64,000 nucleotides of DNA. It comes from Stentor coeruleus (Eukaryota > Ciliophora > Heterotrichea > Heterotrichida > Stentoridae). Each line of letters starts with the position of its first letter. The first letter of the stretch is position 1. The stretch lies in NCBI GenBank assembly GCA_001970955.1, contig MPUH01000017.1, positions 1 through 64,000 on the forward strand, given 5' to 3'. Under the pieces are notes generated by a model. That model was not told where the DNA came from and did no database searches. It saw nothing but the letters and a program-made list of their open reading frames with translations. The position numbers and the translations under genes are program-made. Shown piece by piece: positions 20,200 through 29,177 of the stretch.

Positions 20200-20294
20200 A
20201 ATTTTTATGAATATTAGAGTGACTTTTTTTTGTGTAGAGTAAAAATATAATGGAATATATGATGTTTTATCAAGCATTTTATATGAGTTTAGTA

Positions 20295-20415
20295 AGATTT
20301 TGATAGGAGGAAATTAATGTTAAAAAAGTTAATCGAAGGCTGATAAATATTAGGNAGATTTTGATAGGAGGAAATTAATGTTAAAAAAGTTAATCGAAGG
20401 CTGATAAATATTAGG
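20295..20415. repeat. 60-bp duplicated flanks around an N
   Basis: Bases 20295-20354 recur at 20356-20415, with a single N at 20355. This is an unmerged contig overlap. Confidence 0.9.
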
Positions 20416-20516
20416 CTTAAATATTGTTAAATATGATTCAGAAGTTTTTTGGTAAGTTGTTGAGAAAAAATGTAAATATTATAAAATCTAACTTCCTCTT
20501 TGTAATAGCTTTAAAT

Positions 20517-20628
20517 CTTATTGGAATCTTAGGACTATTTTTCATTATAACTTTTCAATATAGACTAAAATTCTTATTGGAATCTTAGGACTATTTTTCA
20601 TTATAACTTTTCAATATAGACTAAAATT
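20517..20628. repeat. 56-bp tandem duplication
   Basis: A unit beginning CTTATTGGAATCTTAGG starts at 20517 and again at 20573. There is no N, but the pattern is the same as in the gap-flanking duplications. It is non-coding. Confidence 0.85.
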
Positions 20629-21038
20629 CTTCAAAAGCGTTCAAAATCAATTTATAAAACAATGATTATAATATGCAAAGGAAATGAATTTAATATTTCA
20701 TAATTGTTCTTATAAACCAGTGTTTTTAGGTATACAGAAAAACTATTTTTATCAATAAATATATTTAAGCAATATCCTCTCTTAAAAAACTTTGAGTTTA
20801 TTTATTTGGGAAAACACCTAAGTCCATCATCAAAAATTCATTTTCCATAAAAATTACTGTATTTTAACCAAAAAAAAAAAAATCCTACTTAATATCAAAA
20901 TAATATTTCCAATAATAGCATCTTCTTTCCACAACTCTTCACAATCTTCAACTCCATCTTCAAACCCAAACCCCATCCTTATTTCCCAAAATCTTTTCTT
21001 TACCAACATCATTCCAATAATAAAAACTACTAATATTA

Positions 21039-22454
21039 ATGGCTTCACCCAAAAACACAGATATCGCTCAGATCTCGACTCTATCTCTTGAAAAAGCCCA
21101 ATTTGCGAAGACCTACATCGAAATGAAATACAACAAAATGAAAAAAGAAGAACTAATAAAAAAAGAAGAATGGGAAGAACTCAACAAAAAGCTCGAAAGC
21201 ATGAATCTCTCTGAAACAGAAAAAAAAATAATCAAAGAAGAAATCATGCATAAAGAAGCTGAAGTGCTTAGAAACAAAAGAAAAGGTGTCTCAGTTTTTG
21301 ACTTTGAATCAATATCAATCATAGGAAGAGGGGCATTTGGTGAAGTTCGAGTAGTGCGTCATAAAGAAACAGGAGAGATTTTAGCAATGAAAAAAATCAG
21401 TAAGACTGAAATGATAAGAAAAAATCAGGTCCAACACGTGAAATCTGAACGTAATGTTTTGGCATTAGCAGAAAACTCATGGGTAGTAGAGCTTAAATAT
21501 TCATTTCAAGATGAAAAGCATTTATATTTGGTTATGGAATATTTACCAGGTGGGGATTTAATGACAATACTTATTAAAAGGGATATTTTACCTGAAAAAG
21601 AAGCTAGAGTTTATTTAGCTGAATGTATTTTGGCAGTGGAATCTGTACATAGACTCAATTATATACATAGAGATTTAAAGCCAGATAATATACTTATAGA
21701 TAGTACTGGTCATATAAAACTTGCTGATTTCGGGTTGTGTAAATGTAGTGAAATTAATTTGGATAATCCTTTTGAGAACTTGACGAAATTAGAAGAAGAT
21801 AAACTGGAAAATTCTGTTAAAAGGTTCCAGAGGAATAGGAAATTGGCTTTTTCTACGGTTGGTACACCTGATTATATTGCCCCTGAGGTCTTTGGCAGGG
21901 GAGGTTATGATGAGAAAGTTGACTGGTGGTCGCTTGGGGTTATCTTTTTTGAAATGGTTGTTGGATATCCACCTTTTTATTCAGATGAACCTAAAACAAC
22001 ATGTCAAAAAATTATCAATTGGAAAAGGACTTTTCGGGTACCCAGAGATGCGAATTTGTCTAAAGAAGCAACTGATCTTATTTATAGACTTGTTTGTGAT
22101 AGGGAAGATAGGCTTGGAACTCGTGGAGCTTCAGAAATTAAGCAGCATCCGTTTTTTATTGGAGTTGATTGGGAAAATTTACGTAAACAACCAGCACCAT
22201 GGATTCCTGATTTGGACAATGAAAGTGATTCGAGGAATTTTGATAAATTTGAAGAAATAGAACCTTTTTATCCAGTGCTTTCTAAAAAAAAGAGCCATAG
22301 AAAAGATGGGAATTTTGTAGGGTTTACTTTTAAAAGGACTAATTCGCAGAGATCAAGTTTGGTTACCGCCTTTGAAAGCCTTGAGAATTCGATTCCTTCA
22401 AGATTCAGTCTCAGGATGGATAGTTCAGAGGTTGAATCACCTAAGAATAAATAA
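21039..22454 (+). CDS. STK38: NDR/LATS-family AGC protein kinase
   Basis: The 471-residue kinase has the NDR layout. An N-terminal helical region (residues 10-90), rich in Lys/Glu, would bind MOB coactivators. The kinase domain follows with IGRGAFGEVRVV, MKKI (catalytic Lys), YIHRDLKPDNILID and LADFGLC. The insert before the activation loop is NDR-type, with RKLAFSTVGTPDYIAPEVF carrying the activation Ser. The hydrophobic motif is FVGFTFKR with the phosphorylatable Thr. NDR kinases with MOB control cell polarity, cortical patterning and division; Mob1 has been linked to polarity and regeneration in Stentor, so a role there is reasonable but inferred. Length fits the family. Confidence 0.95.
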   Translation: MASPKNTDIAQISTLSLEKAQFAKTYIEMKYNKMKKEELIKKEEWEELNKKLESMNLSETEKKIIKEEIMHKEAEVLRNKRKGVSVFDFESISIIGRGAFGEVRVVRHKETGEILAMKKISKTEMIRKNQVQHVKSERNVLALAENSWVVELKYSFQDEKHLYLVMEYLPGGDLMTILIKRDILPEKEARVYLAECILAVESVHRLNYIHRDLKPDNILIDSTGHIKLADFGLCKCSEINLDNPFENLTKLEEDKLENSVKRFQRNRKLAFSTVGTPDYIAPEVFGRGGYDEKVDWWSLGVIFFEMVVGYPPFYSDEPKTTCQKIINWKRTFRVPRDANLSKEATDLIYRLVCDREDRLGTRGASEIKQHPFFIGVDWENLRKQPAPWIPDLDNESDSRNFDKFEEIEPFYPVLSKKKSHRKDGNFVGFTFKRTNSQRSSLVTAFESLENSIPSRFSLRMDSSEVESPKNK

Positions 22455-22958
22455 TTATAGGATATTTTCTGGATTTTGAGATTTTATTGATAATTTCATA
22501 GAGTTTTCTATAACCCGAAATTCTGAAGAGAAATTTCGAAGATGGAAAATTCAACAAATATTTAAACGCATCCAAACTAAAAAATTTAATATTTATAAAT
22601 ACCCCATCCTATTACAATAATTCTAGCATTTATAATTTTTTCATAGGAATCTCCCTAAACCTTAAAAATAGCTATTAATGATCACTATTCAACTTTACAT
22701 CAAAATCAAAAATCCCTATTTATTCTCCCTTCCCAAAAATCCTACTAAACACCATAATTCATCTTTAACAAAAAATTTTAATCATATTTCATAAACCCTC
22801 CTTCAAATCAATCCTCATTCTTATCCACAACTTCATATATAATTCATAACACAACACCAAAATTTCTAATCTCCCATCCTTTAACCACGTTCCAACCCTT
22901 TCATCATTCTTAGCAACTCTCCAATTACTTATAAAAAATTACTTAAAAATTTGCACAA
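22455..22958. other. A+C-rich 5' flank
   Basis: This 504-bp spacer between two plus-strand genes has strong plus-strand A+C enrichment from about 22,550 to the next start. No gene was recognised. Confidence 0.55.
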
Positions 22959-24707
22959 ATGTCCATAGAATCCAATCGTAAAATCTTAGACTATCTAAAC
23001 CAAGACTTTGAGCCAGAGTTTAATTTCTCTAAATACACTCAAGACTTCAAAGCTTTCTCAACTCCATTATCATGGGCAATATTCCTAAGCACATTCATTT
23101 TATCACTATCATTATTCATTGCAAAAACAATTGACTTTGGGGACTTTCTGCGAATTTTTATATCAAATACACTTATGATAGTAACAATATCATATTTTAG
23201 ACACCCAATTATTGGGATTAGTTTATTTATTATCATCCTCGAAGATACTTTGAAACCCACGAGTTTAATGCATTTGGTTTTTTCTTATATCCCATGCATG
23301 ATATTTTGTAAACATTACTTAGGTTTTATCGCTTGTAGGAATATAAAACACTGGCATTTGACTTTTTTCTTTAAAACTTGTTTGTACTTTTTTGCTAGTT
23401 CTTTTGGATTAATAGATGTAATTGTTACTTACTTATCTATTTTCCCTGTTTTTATGGTTTGCGAAAAGATATTTCGTAAAATTTATATATCAACAGAAGA
23501 GATTATTAGAAAAAACACCCATTGTCCTGATTTTATACAAATTGTCCCTTTACCATTTGCCGTTCTGGATATGAGTTTTAGGATTTTAGCAAACAACTCG
23601 GCTTTTGGTGATTTTTTTGACTATAAAATCCCTAGTTCTAGGGTGTTTTATAAGTTTTTCGACCCAAGTTGTCAGAATATTCTTAAAAATCTCTTGAATA
23701 AAGCTTCGGAAAAAGCTTTAGGAGAAGAAGAGGTTATAGTAAAAATTCTTAATAAGAAATTATCAGTGATTGTTAATGCTGGGGTTGGGAAATGGGGAGG
23801 AAATGATACGATTTTTGTATGTGTGACTAATGCAAGTTCTTGTGAAGCACAAAAAGATCTTATGGCTGGAGCTGTGAAAATGATTGCTGAAGGTATTGAT
23901 GATGAGATTATAAATGAAGAGATTAGTAAAAAGAATAAAGGAAAAGTTTTAGAGTTTATTACTAGAGCTAGGGATGCAGAGATATTAAAGGAGTATGTTA
24001 ATGGAGAAATGAATATTGGAGTAGTGGATTTTGATATTGTACAGGAGGTTATTAAAATTAGACATGTGAGGTTTATTTAGTCAATTGAAGTTACATCATG
24101 TTTTATACAAGAAAGCTTCAGTCCTTGTTCAATGCCTCGTATCCGTAGTGACCTTTTCCGCTTTTCCCATCTTATACGTTTTCTTTTCTTATGGACTTCA
24201 CATCACAGCAACCGCTCATCAGTCTGTTCCCTAAAAGTCCGTCTTCAAGTATTAACTATCTAGGAAAAAACTGACTCTCAAGCAAAATTCTCATTTTCCT
24301 TTACATTTTCGAGTAGCCAACTTACAGATTCTACTCTATCAAAATACTTCAGCCGTAATACTTCTAACTACATAAACAACATATACTCAAAAATACTCAT
24401 TGATTTCAAAGATTGTAGCATTTCATTATGTGTTTTTTATATTCTACTTAATTCTATGCAAGCTTCTATAAGCTTTTCATCACCATCCACTCAGCATTAT
24501 GAAATTATTTTATTGTAATTTTAATATAGAATAACCTTACAGATTTCTCCAAATCAATATGAAGCAGGGGGGAAAAAAACAGTTAAACTTGAAGCTATGC
24601 CTGAAAGTTTAGATGGGACGAATATATTCATGAAACAAATACAGAGAATTAAAAACAAATCATCAAGTAGAAAAGAAGGGAAATTAGAAGAGAGAGAAAA
24701 TTTTTAG
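22959..24707 (+). CDS. Membrane PAS protein with degenerate histidine-kinase domain
   Basis: The unspliced frame stops at 24080, but removing three 15-nt introns (24066-24080, 24249-24263, 24515-24529) extends it to a 567-residue protein. Residues 35-180 hold about five TM segments. A PAS-like domain follows (PLPFAVLDMSFRILANNSAF). Then comes a helical dimerisation region without the acceptor His, its end VDFDIVQEVIKI matching the usual FDL..LL. Exons 2-4 align with a histidine-kinase ATPase domain: IRSDLFRFSHLIRFLF (family D..RL.QVL.NLL), KFSFSFTFSS (..F.V.DTG) and ISLCVFYILLNSMQASISFSS (LSLSICKQLVNLMGGKISV.S). The N-box Asn, DTG and GLG glycines are lost, so it should be a pseudokinase sensor. 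The hybrid-kinase receiver domain is absent. Homology across the junctions supports the splicing. Confidence 0.72.
24066..24080 (+). other. 15-nt intron with GTG start
   Basis: GTGAGGTTTATTTAG contains the in-frame stop of exon 1. It differs from the usual GTA start but keeps A at position 10 and a TAG end. Downstream homology supports it. Confidence 0.65.
24249..24263 (+). other. 15-nt intron
   Basis: GTATTAACTATCTAG hides an in-frame TAG between two open stretches of the pseudo-ATPase domain. A at position 10. Confidence 0.78.
24515..24529 (+). other. 15-nt intron
   Basis: GTAATTTTAATATAG interrupts the last strand of the pseudo-ATPase domain and hides an in-frame TAA and TAG-containing run. 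A at position 10. Confidence 0.78.
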
Positions 24708-24917
24708 AATAAAGATTTTGAGTAATAAATAATATGAGATATGCAAATACTGAGGGTTATGGATTGGCTATGCAGATTGAGTTTTTGAGTGATTTTTTTT
24801 TTAATATAAGTATTAAGGGAGATAATTATAATTATTAGTGAAGTTAAGAGGATTTTATTTTAGAATGAGATTTTGGGTGTTAGTTATATTAAGATTTGAT
24901 AGAGGAATTTATAAATA

Positions 24918-25454
24918 ATGGAGTTAAAAGACTATTTAGCTAAATCTAAAGAGAAAAGAAGTGATATTCTTAAAGTGGCAAATGGGTACTTAAATAAAAG
25001 TATTAGTGGTGACTTAGTATATAAAAAGAAAGTGTTTAATGTAGAGGATAATGCTTTTTATGGACCTAATCCAAAAAGACTTAAAGAATTTGAAGAAGAA
25101 GTTGGTGATCAACTAAAGAAATTTTTCAAGCCTGAACACAACTCAAGTAGTAAAATGCCGAAAATCCTTTCTCCAAGTACTAATGTTAACGAAAGAATAA
25201 AAAGAGTATATATGAAAAGCATACAGAAAAATAGAATACCTTTAATTATACTACCTAGGAGCACTAATTATACACCAATAAAAATACCTCCACAAATTAC
25301 GAAAGGGAAATATATGCAAAACTCACCTTATCGTATGATTACAAGATCAGAAACAAAGAAAATCAGTTTAACTCCGGAAAAAATATGTAATAAAAACACA
25401 CTTCTTTTGCCAGTTCTTTCTAAATCTATTGCTGAGAATAGATTAAAAACTTGA
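24918..25454 (+). CDS. Small basic protein of unknown function, 178 aa
   Basis: The 178-codon frame begins MELKDYLAKSKEKRSDILKV and ends with TGA. TTTATAAATA touches the ATG. The N-terminal 75 residues look folded and helical, with YKKKVFNVEDNAFYGPNPKRLKEFEEEV. The rest is basic and rich in Ser, Pro, Lys and Ile (PRSTNYTPIKIPPQ), probably disordered. No membrane segment. I do not recognise a family. It could be a cytoskeleton-associated protein by composition only. Confidence 0.65.
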   Translation: MELKDYLAKSKEKRSDILKVANGYLNKSISGDLVYKKKVFNVEDNAFYGPNPKRLKEFEEEVGDQLKKFFKPEHNSSSKMPKILSPSTNVNERIKRVYMKSIQKNRIPLIILPRSTNYTPIKIPPQITKGKYMQNSPYRMITRSETKKISLTPEKICNKNTLLLPVLSKSIAENRLKT

Positions 25455-25757
25455 GACTCCAACATTTAATTTTATCCTAACTTAATTAAAATATTATACT
25501 TTACTTAACTGAGGTTTATTTTTTGTTCAATTTTTTTATTGAAATAAAATATTAGATTATTTGAGATAATAAAGATTATTTTGATAAATAAATGAATTTT
25601 TTAGACTCAGTTATAGTCTCAAAAACTTAAGATAGATAATTTTAATGCTATGCAATTTTATATATTAAAAGATATCAGTGGAATACATTTAAGTAAGCTT
25701 TCAGAAAGAAAAAAGATTTAGGAATTTTTAGGGTGGTTATATTTGAATGCTTATAAT
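25455..25757. other. AT-rich spacer
   Basis: About 300 bp of AT-rich DNA between two plus-strand genes. I see nothing in it apart from GCTTATAAT directly before the next ATG. Confidence 0.5.
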
Positions 25758-25991
25758 ATGGAAGAATCAGACAACAAAAAGAGAGTTAATTCTGTTTTTT
25801 ACAAAACTTCATCACAGTCAGTTGGATCAAGAGCTCAAGAGAGTTTAAATCCTCCCACCCATGGCAAAAACGGTGCATTCAGCAAGCATTTACTCAATTC
25901 TGGTATGTGGAAAAACAACGGTTTGAATTGTCGTGTGGGTGCAGATAGATACCTAGACGGAAGCAAAGATTGGATGGATAAAATAAATTAA
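25758..25991 (+). CDS. PIERCE1: PIERCE1/2-like microtubule inner protein
   Basis: I start this 77-residue protein at the ATG at 25758 (MEESDNKKRV); the frame is open further up but has no earlier ATG. The core SVFYKTSSQSVGSRAQE...NGAFSKHLLNSGMWKNNGLN closely follows animal PIERCE1 (SVYRTSNQAYGSRAPT...NKFSQQLAAGGMFRNNTLNV), a small protein that pierces the doublet microtubule wall and ties outer dynein arm docking to inner proteins. Length is shorter than the animal protein because the N-terminal extension is missing. Its stop codon overlaps the stop of the convergent HIT-fold gene (both within TTAA at 25988-25991), so the two transcripts must overlap antisense. Confidence 0.75.
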   Translation: MEESDNKKRVNSVFYKTSSQSVGSRAQESLNPPTHGKNGAFSKHLLNSGMWKNNGLNCRVGADRYLDGSKDWMDKIN

Positions 25992-26383
25992 CTACCTAAT
26001 AGTTTCCTAGCTAACTCCGCAGCCTGATATAATTCTTCATTATCCCCTTCAATATTTAAATTCTCAAGCATCGGATAAATCCTATCATTACTCTCTAAAT
26101 CTCCAGCTTTTCTTGGAATAGCATTAGCGAACAGCACAGGATTTACTCTATCTTTTAACTCAATTGTCAAAGATGGACTATTATAAGCTTCTCTAAGCAT
26201 TCTTGCAATTGTTTGAACATTTTCCCAAAAGTCTAAGTTTTCTTCAGGGCTTAAATCTGATGTACAACTAACAGGTCGTTTAGGAAATATTACTGCATGC
26301 CCTTCAAGTATTGGAGAAGGACAAAGGTAGGCTAATGCATGAGTTGATTCTTTGATTAATAGTTTATTTGAGATTGTATACAT
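25988..26383 (-). CDS. FHIT-like HIT-fold protein lacking catalytic histidines
   Basis: The 131-residue protein starts at the ATG at 26383 (GTTATATAAAA just before it). It aligns along its length with FHIT: LIKESTHALAYL, EGHAVIFPKRPV (FHIT GHVLVCPLRPV), DLSPEENLDFWENVQTIARML, SLTIELKD, and the C-terminal IPRKAGD..SNDRIY (FHIT LPRKAGD..RNDSIY). The catalytic HIT triad HVHVHV is replaced by VLFANA, and the loop before it is shortened. It should therefore be a pseudoenzyme without diadenosine hydrolase or nucleotidyl-transfer activity, perhaps kept for dinucleotide or protein binding. The reading frame is clean. Confidence 0.8.
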   Translation of the reverse strand: MYTISNKLLIKESTHALAYLCPSPILEGHAVIFPKRPVSCTSDLSPEENLDFWENVQTIARMLREAYNSPSLTIELKDRVNPVLFANAIPRKAGDLESNDRIYPMLENLNIEGDNEELYQAAELARKLLGS

Positions 26384-26613
26384 TTTTATATAACACAAAA
26401 TTTATTTTTGATTAGATTAATTGGGGTTTTTTATAATCAAGTTAATGTATATAATGATATGAATAATTGTGAGGGGTATTAATAAAGTAATAAGATTTTT
26501 GTATAATAAATATCAGAAGAATTTTATTATTGTGTATTAGTGATTAGATGTTATAAAATACACAAATATATTCTTAGCATGCCTCACTTTACAATAAATA
26601 CATAACAAAATAT

Positions 26614-28080
26614 TTACGAAAAATTACTATGCCTTTTACCGCCAAATAATTCTAAAACAATAGGATTAGCTTTGACTTTAAGCAAAAACGAAGGCCTACT
26701 CTTAACCTCTTCATTACTTTTCCTACATTCTTTCTTCAACCTAATAATCTCAAGTTCCTTCCCTTCTAAATCTATTCTTAAATCCTTTATTATCCCATCA
26801 AGCATTTTTATCTGTTGTTCACATTCATTAATATGTTCATATAACATCCTATTATCTTGATATAATATTTCTTGAAAATTATATATAGAAATCACATCAT
26901 CATCTTTATCTTCTAAAATATCATCAACTTGTTCTATTTCTTGATGTAAAGATAAAAGATGATTTCCACCACTTAAATCTTTACTTGAAAATTCTTTACT
27001 TGTTAAGTTTCTTATTTTCGCTTTTAGTTCTTGTTTTTCAGTTCTTAGCGTTGAGATAGTTTTCATAAGTTCTTCTTGAAGTTTGAGTTTTTGGTTTAAG
27101 GATTCAGCTTGATTTTCTAGAATTTTATCTTTAAAGTTGTGAATTTTATTTTTAAGTTTGGATATGTACTCGTTTTGTTTTTCGTTTTCTGATATGTTTT
27201 TTGTGTAAAGAGATACGAGACTGTTGTATCGCTCTTCTGCTGCGTATTGGTTTTGTTTTAGTTCTTCTTTTAGACGACGGATTTCACTTTCCATTTTGTC
27301 TAGTTTCATTTTTAGCCTTTCTACTTTGTTGGGCTTTTCGTATTCGTATGAGCCGGAACTGTCTATCCCTGCTTCCTCTAAAATTTTCTCATATTTCTTT
27401 GTTAAATCTTCTGATTCCGAAATTTTATTAAACAATGTTTCTATTTCACACTCTGAATTTTTAAGTCTTTCTTCAAGTTCTTTAATTTCTAACACCTGCA
27501 TATCTTGCATTTTTTCATATTGATTAATTTCTCCACAAAGCCTCTGAATTTCTCCACGCATCCCTTTTAAATGATGCTTATAAATCTCAACTGTATGTTT
27601 CAGCATAACAATTTCATCTTCTAATTCTGTTATCATCTCATCTTTCTGTTGCAAACAAGTATCCATAGTTTCTTTGAGTTTCGCGATTTGTTCATCCTTT
27701 TCAAGAAGTTTCGCGCTTATTTTTTGTATCTCATCATCTATTTCTTCATAGAAATTAGCCTCGTGGAAGTTTATTGTTGGAGAATTCGCATTAAGTTCTA
27801 ATGAATCGAATGGATCACAAGCAATAGTGTTTTGGTTTCGAGAATCGTTTTCTTGTACAGGTGTTTCGCTTGAAGATCTGAATTGGCTTATTAAAAATTT
27901 GCTCAGACTTTGTGATTTAACTTTCAATCCTTCTAATTTGCATTCTAAATATCCAACAAGGCTAGGAAAATCGTTCGAAAGCTGGCTTTTCATTAAATCA
28001 ATAAGTTCTCTCTCCCTACTAATATCGTCTTTTAACTTTAAAATTGTTTTTCCTTCTTCATCTCCACCAAAGTTAATCAT
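26614..28080 (-). CDS. Long coiled-coil protein, 488 aa
   Basis: The 488-residue protein is nearly all alpha-helical. Heptad-rich coiled coil runs from about residue 110 to 370 (KLKETMDTCLQQKDEMITEL, ELEERLKNSECEIETLF, RLKMKLDKMESEIRRLKEEL), with a further segment at about 390-450. The N-terminus MINFGGDEEGKTILKLKDD and the C-terminal SFLLKVKANPIVLELFGGK are non-coiled. I cannot assign an ortholog; such proteins in ciliates are usually basal-body, fibre or centrosome-like components. The charge pattern makes accidental origin impossible. It diverges from the plus-strand gene at 28302 across a 220-bp spacer. Confidence 0.8.
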   Translation of the reverse strand: MINFGGDEEGKTILKLKDDISRERELIDLMKSQLSNDFPSLVGYLECKLEGLKVKSQSLSKFLISQFRSSSETPVQENDSRNQNTIACDPFDSLELNANSPTINFHEANFYEEIDDEIQKISAKLLEKDEQIAKLKETMDTCLQQKDEMITELEDEIVMLKHTVEIYKHHLKGMRGEIQRLCGEINQYEKMQDMQVLEIKELEERLKNSECEIETLFNKISESEDLTKKYEKILEEAGIDSSGSYEYEKPNKVERLKMKLDKMESEIRRLKEELKQNQYAAEERYNSLVSLYTKNISENEKQNEYISKLKNKIHNFKDKILENQAESLNQKLKLQEELMKTISTLRTEKQELKAKIRNLTSKEFSSKDLSGGNHLLSLHQEIEQVDDILEDKDDDVISIYNFQEILYQDNRMLYEHINECEQQIKMLDGIIKDLRIDLEGKELEIIRLKKECRKSNEEVKSRPSFLLKVKANPIVLELFGGKRHSNFS

Positions 28081-28301
28081 TTTAAATTCTTATTTAGTAT
28101 TTTTCATCCAAAAATACCCTATACCAATCTGTTTATTTCGGCATTTTTGTTAAAGATAATAATTAAACAGAAGACTGGTGTACAATCATTTTTAATATTC
28201 CTAAAAAGTCTCTCGTCAATCTTCACCTCAAATAACATTGTATTAATTTAGACATAATTTTCGTTTAGATATTTACTAATGGATATCATCCTATATAAAC
28301 T

Positions 28302-29177
28302 ATGATGAATTCTGGCTCAAACATTCAAAGCAAAACAAACCCGAAACTGGTGAAAAATAGTAAAAAACAAGGCCAAGTCTCCAACACATCAAGAATGCCA
28401 TCAATACACGATTACGATTTGAAACATTCTGAGTACCTGGAGTGCTTTTTTACCTCTACAATACAAAAAATCATACGTCGCATCAGTAACAATAAAAATT
28501 TAGAAAGAATTTTTCACGGACAGCCTATTTTTCGTCTATTAAACGACTGTGTTCAAATACTAACACTCAGCCTTATAGAATTATTAGTATTTTCATTATA
28601 CCTTGATAAACTTACAGATGATTTCATTGATCTTCCTGCTGATGTTTTTCTACTATACTTAGGACTTGCCGCAAAAAAAACTTTCTCTCAAAACTTGTCT
28701 TATATTATAGATTATCTTAAGACTAAGATTGCAAATTTTGAAAATTCATATAGTGATTGGGAAAATAACAAATTCGTGAGTTTTGAAATATCGATTAAAG
28801 ATATAAATAAAGCTTTTAGGAAGTTGAGTTTTATTAAAGTAGACGGGGATATTAATTACAATTTTTATGTGGATGAAATATTACAAGCTTCACCACCGTA
28901 TCAGATTGAATCTAAAGAAGTTATGAAACAGATTATGAATGATGATGATACATCAGCGATATTGACAGCAAGTAGTAGTAGAGAAACATATGAATCAATA
29001 AATACAGTAGAAAGAAGGAATCATAATGATGAAGTAAAACTAAACAAACTGTATAAAAGGATTGGAATTTTGTGTATGAATAATGCCCATGACTATTCAG
29101 CAGAAATAAAACTAATGGATCAAATACCGGGGCAACCAAAAGATTTATGGCTACTCAATATATCTAAATTTAAATAA
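28302..29177 (+). CDS. Unknown protein, 291 aa
   Basis: A single open frame begins MMNSGSNIQSKTNPKL, with CCTATATAAACT touching the ATG. After a disordered basic N-terminus (about 35 residues), residues 45-180 appear helical and folded (YLECFFTSTIQKIIRRISNN, RLLNDCVQILTLSLIELLVFSLYLDKL, DVFLLYLGLAAKK). A polar linker and a short C-terminal segment follow. No TM helix is convincing: the Leu-rich stretch around 85-105 carries acidic residues. No family recognised. Confidence 0.65.
   Translation: MMNSGSNIQSKTNPKLVKNSKKQGQVSNTSRMPSIHDYDLKHSEYLECFFTSTIQKIIRRISNNKNLERIFHGQPIFRLLNDCVQILTLSLIELLVFSLYLDKLTDDFIDLPADVFLLYLGLAAKKTFSQNLSYIIDYLKTKIANFENSYSDWENNKFVSFEISIKDINKAFRKLSFIKVDGDINYNFYVDEILQASPPYQIESKEVMKQIMNDDDTSAILTASSSRETYESINTVERRNHNDEVKLNKLYKRIGILCMNNAHDYSAEIKLMDQIPGQPKDLWLLNISKFK

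Larger units (their letters stand above)
20200..21038. other. Divergent intergenic region with two artefact-like duplications
   Basis: The spacer between the tubulin-like gene and NDR kinase contains a duplicated 60-mer around an N (20355) and a 56-bp tandem duplication (20517-20628). The last 200 bp are A+C-rich. A minus-strand ORF there is a composition shadow. Confidence 0.55.

Noticed and set aside
20854-21048. 64-codon minus-strand ORF before NDR kinase
   Set aside because: It lies in an A+C-rich plus-strand flank, overlaps the NDR start and has only the composition expected of the complement.
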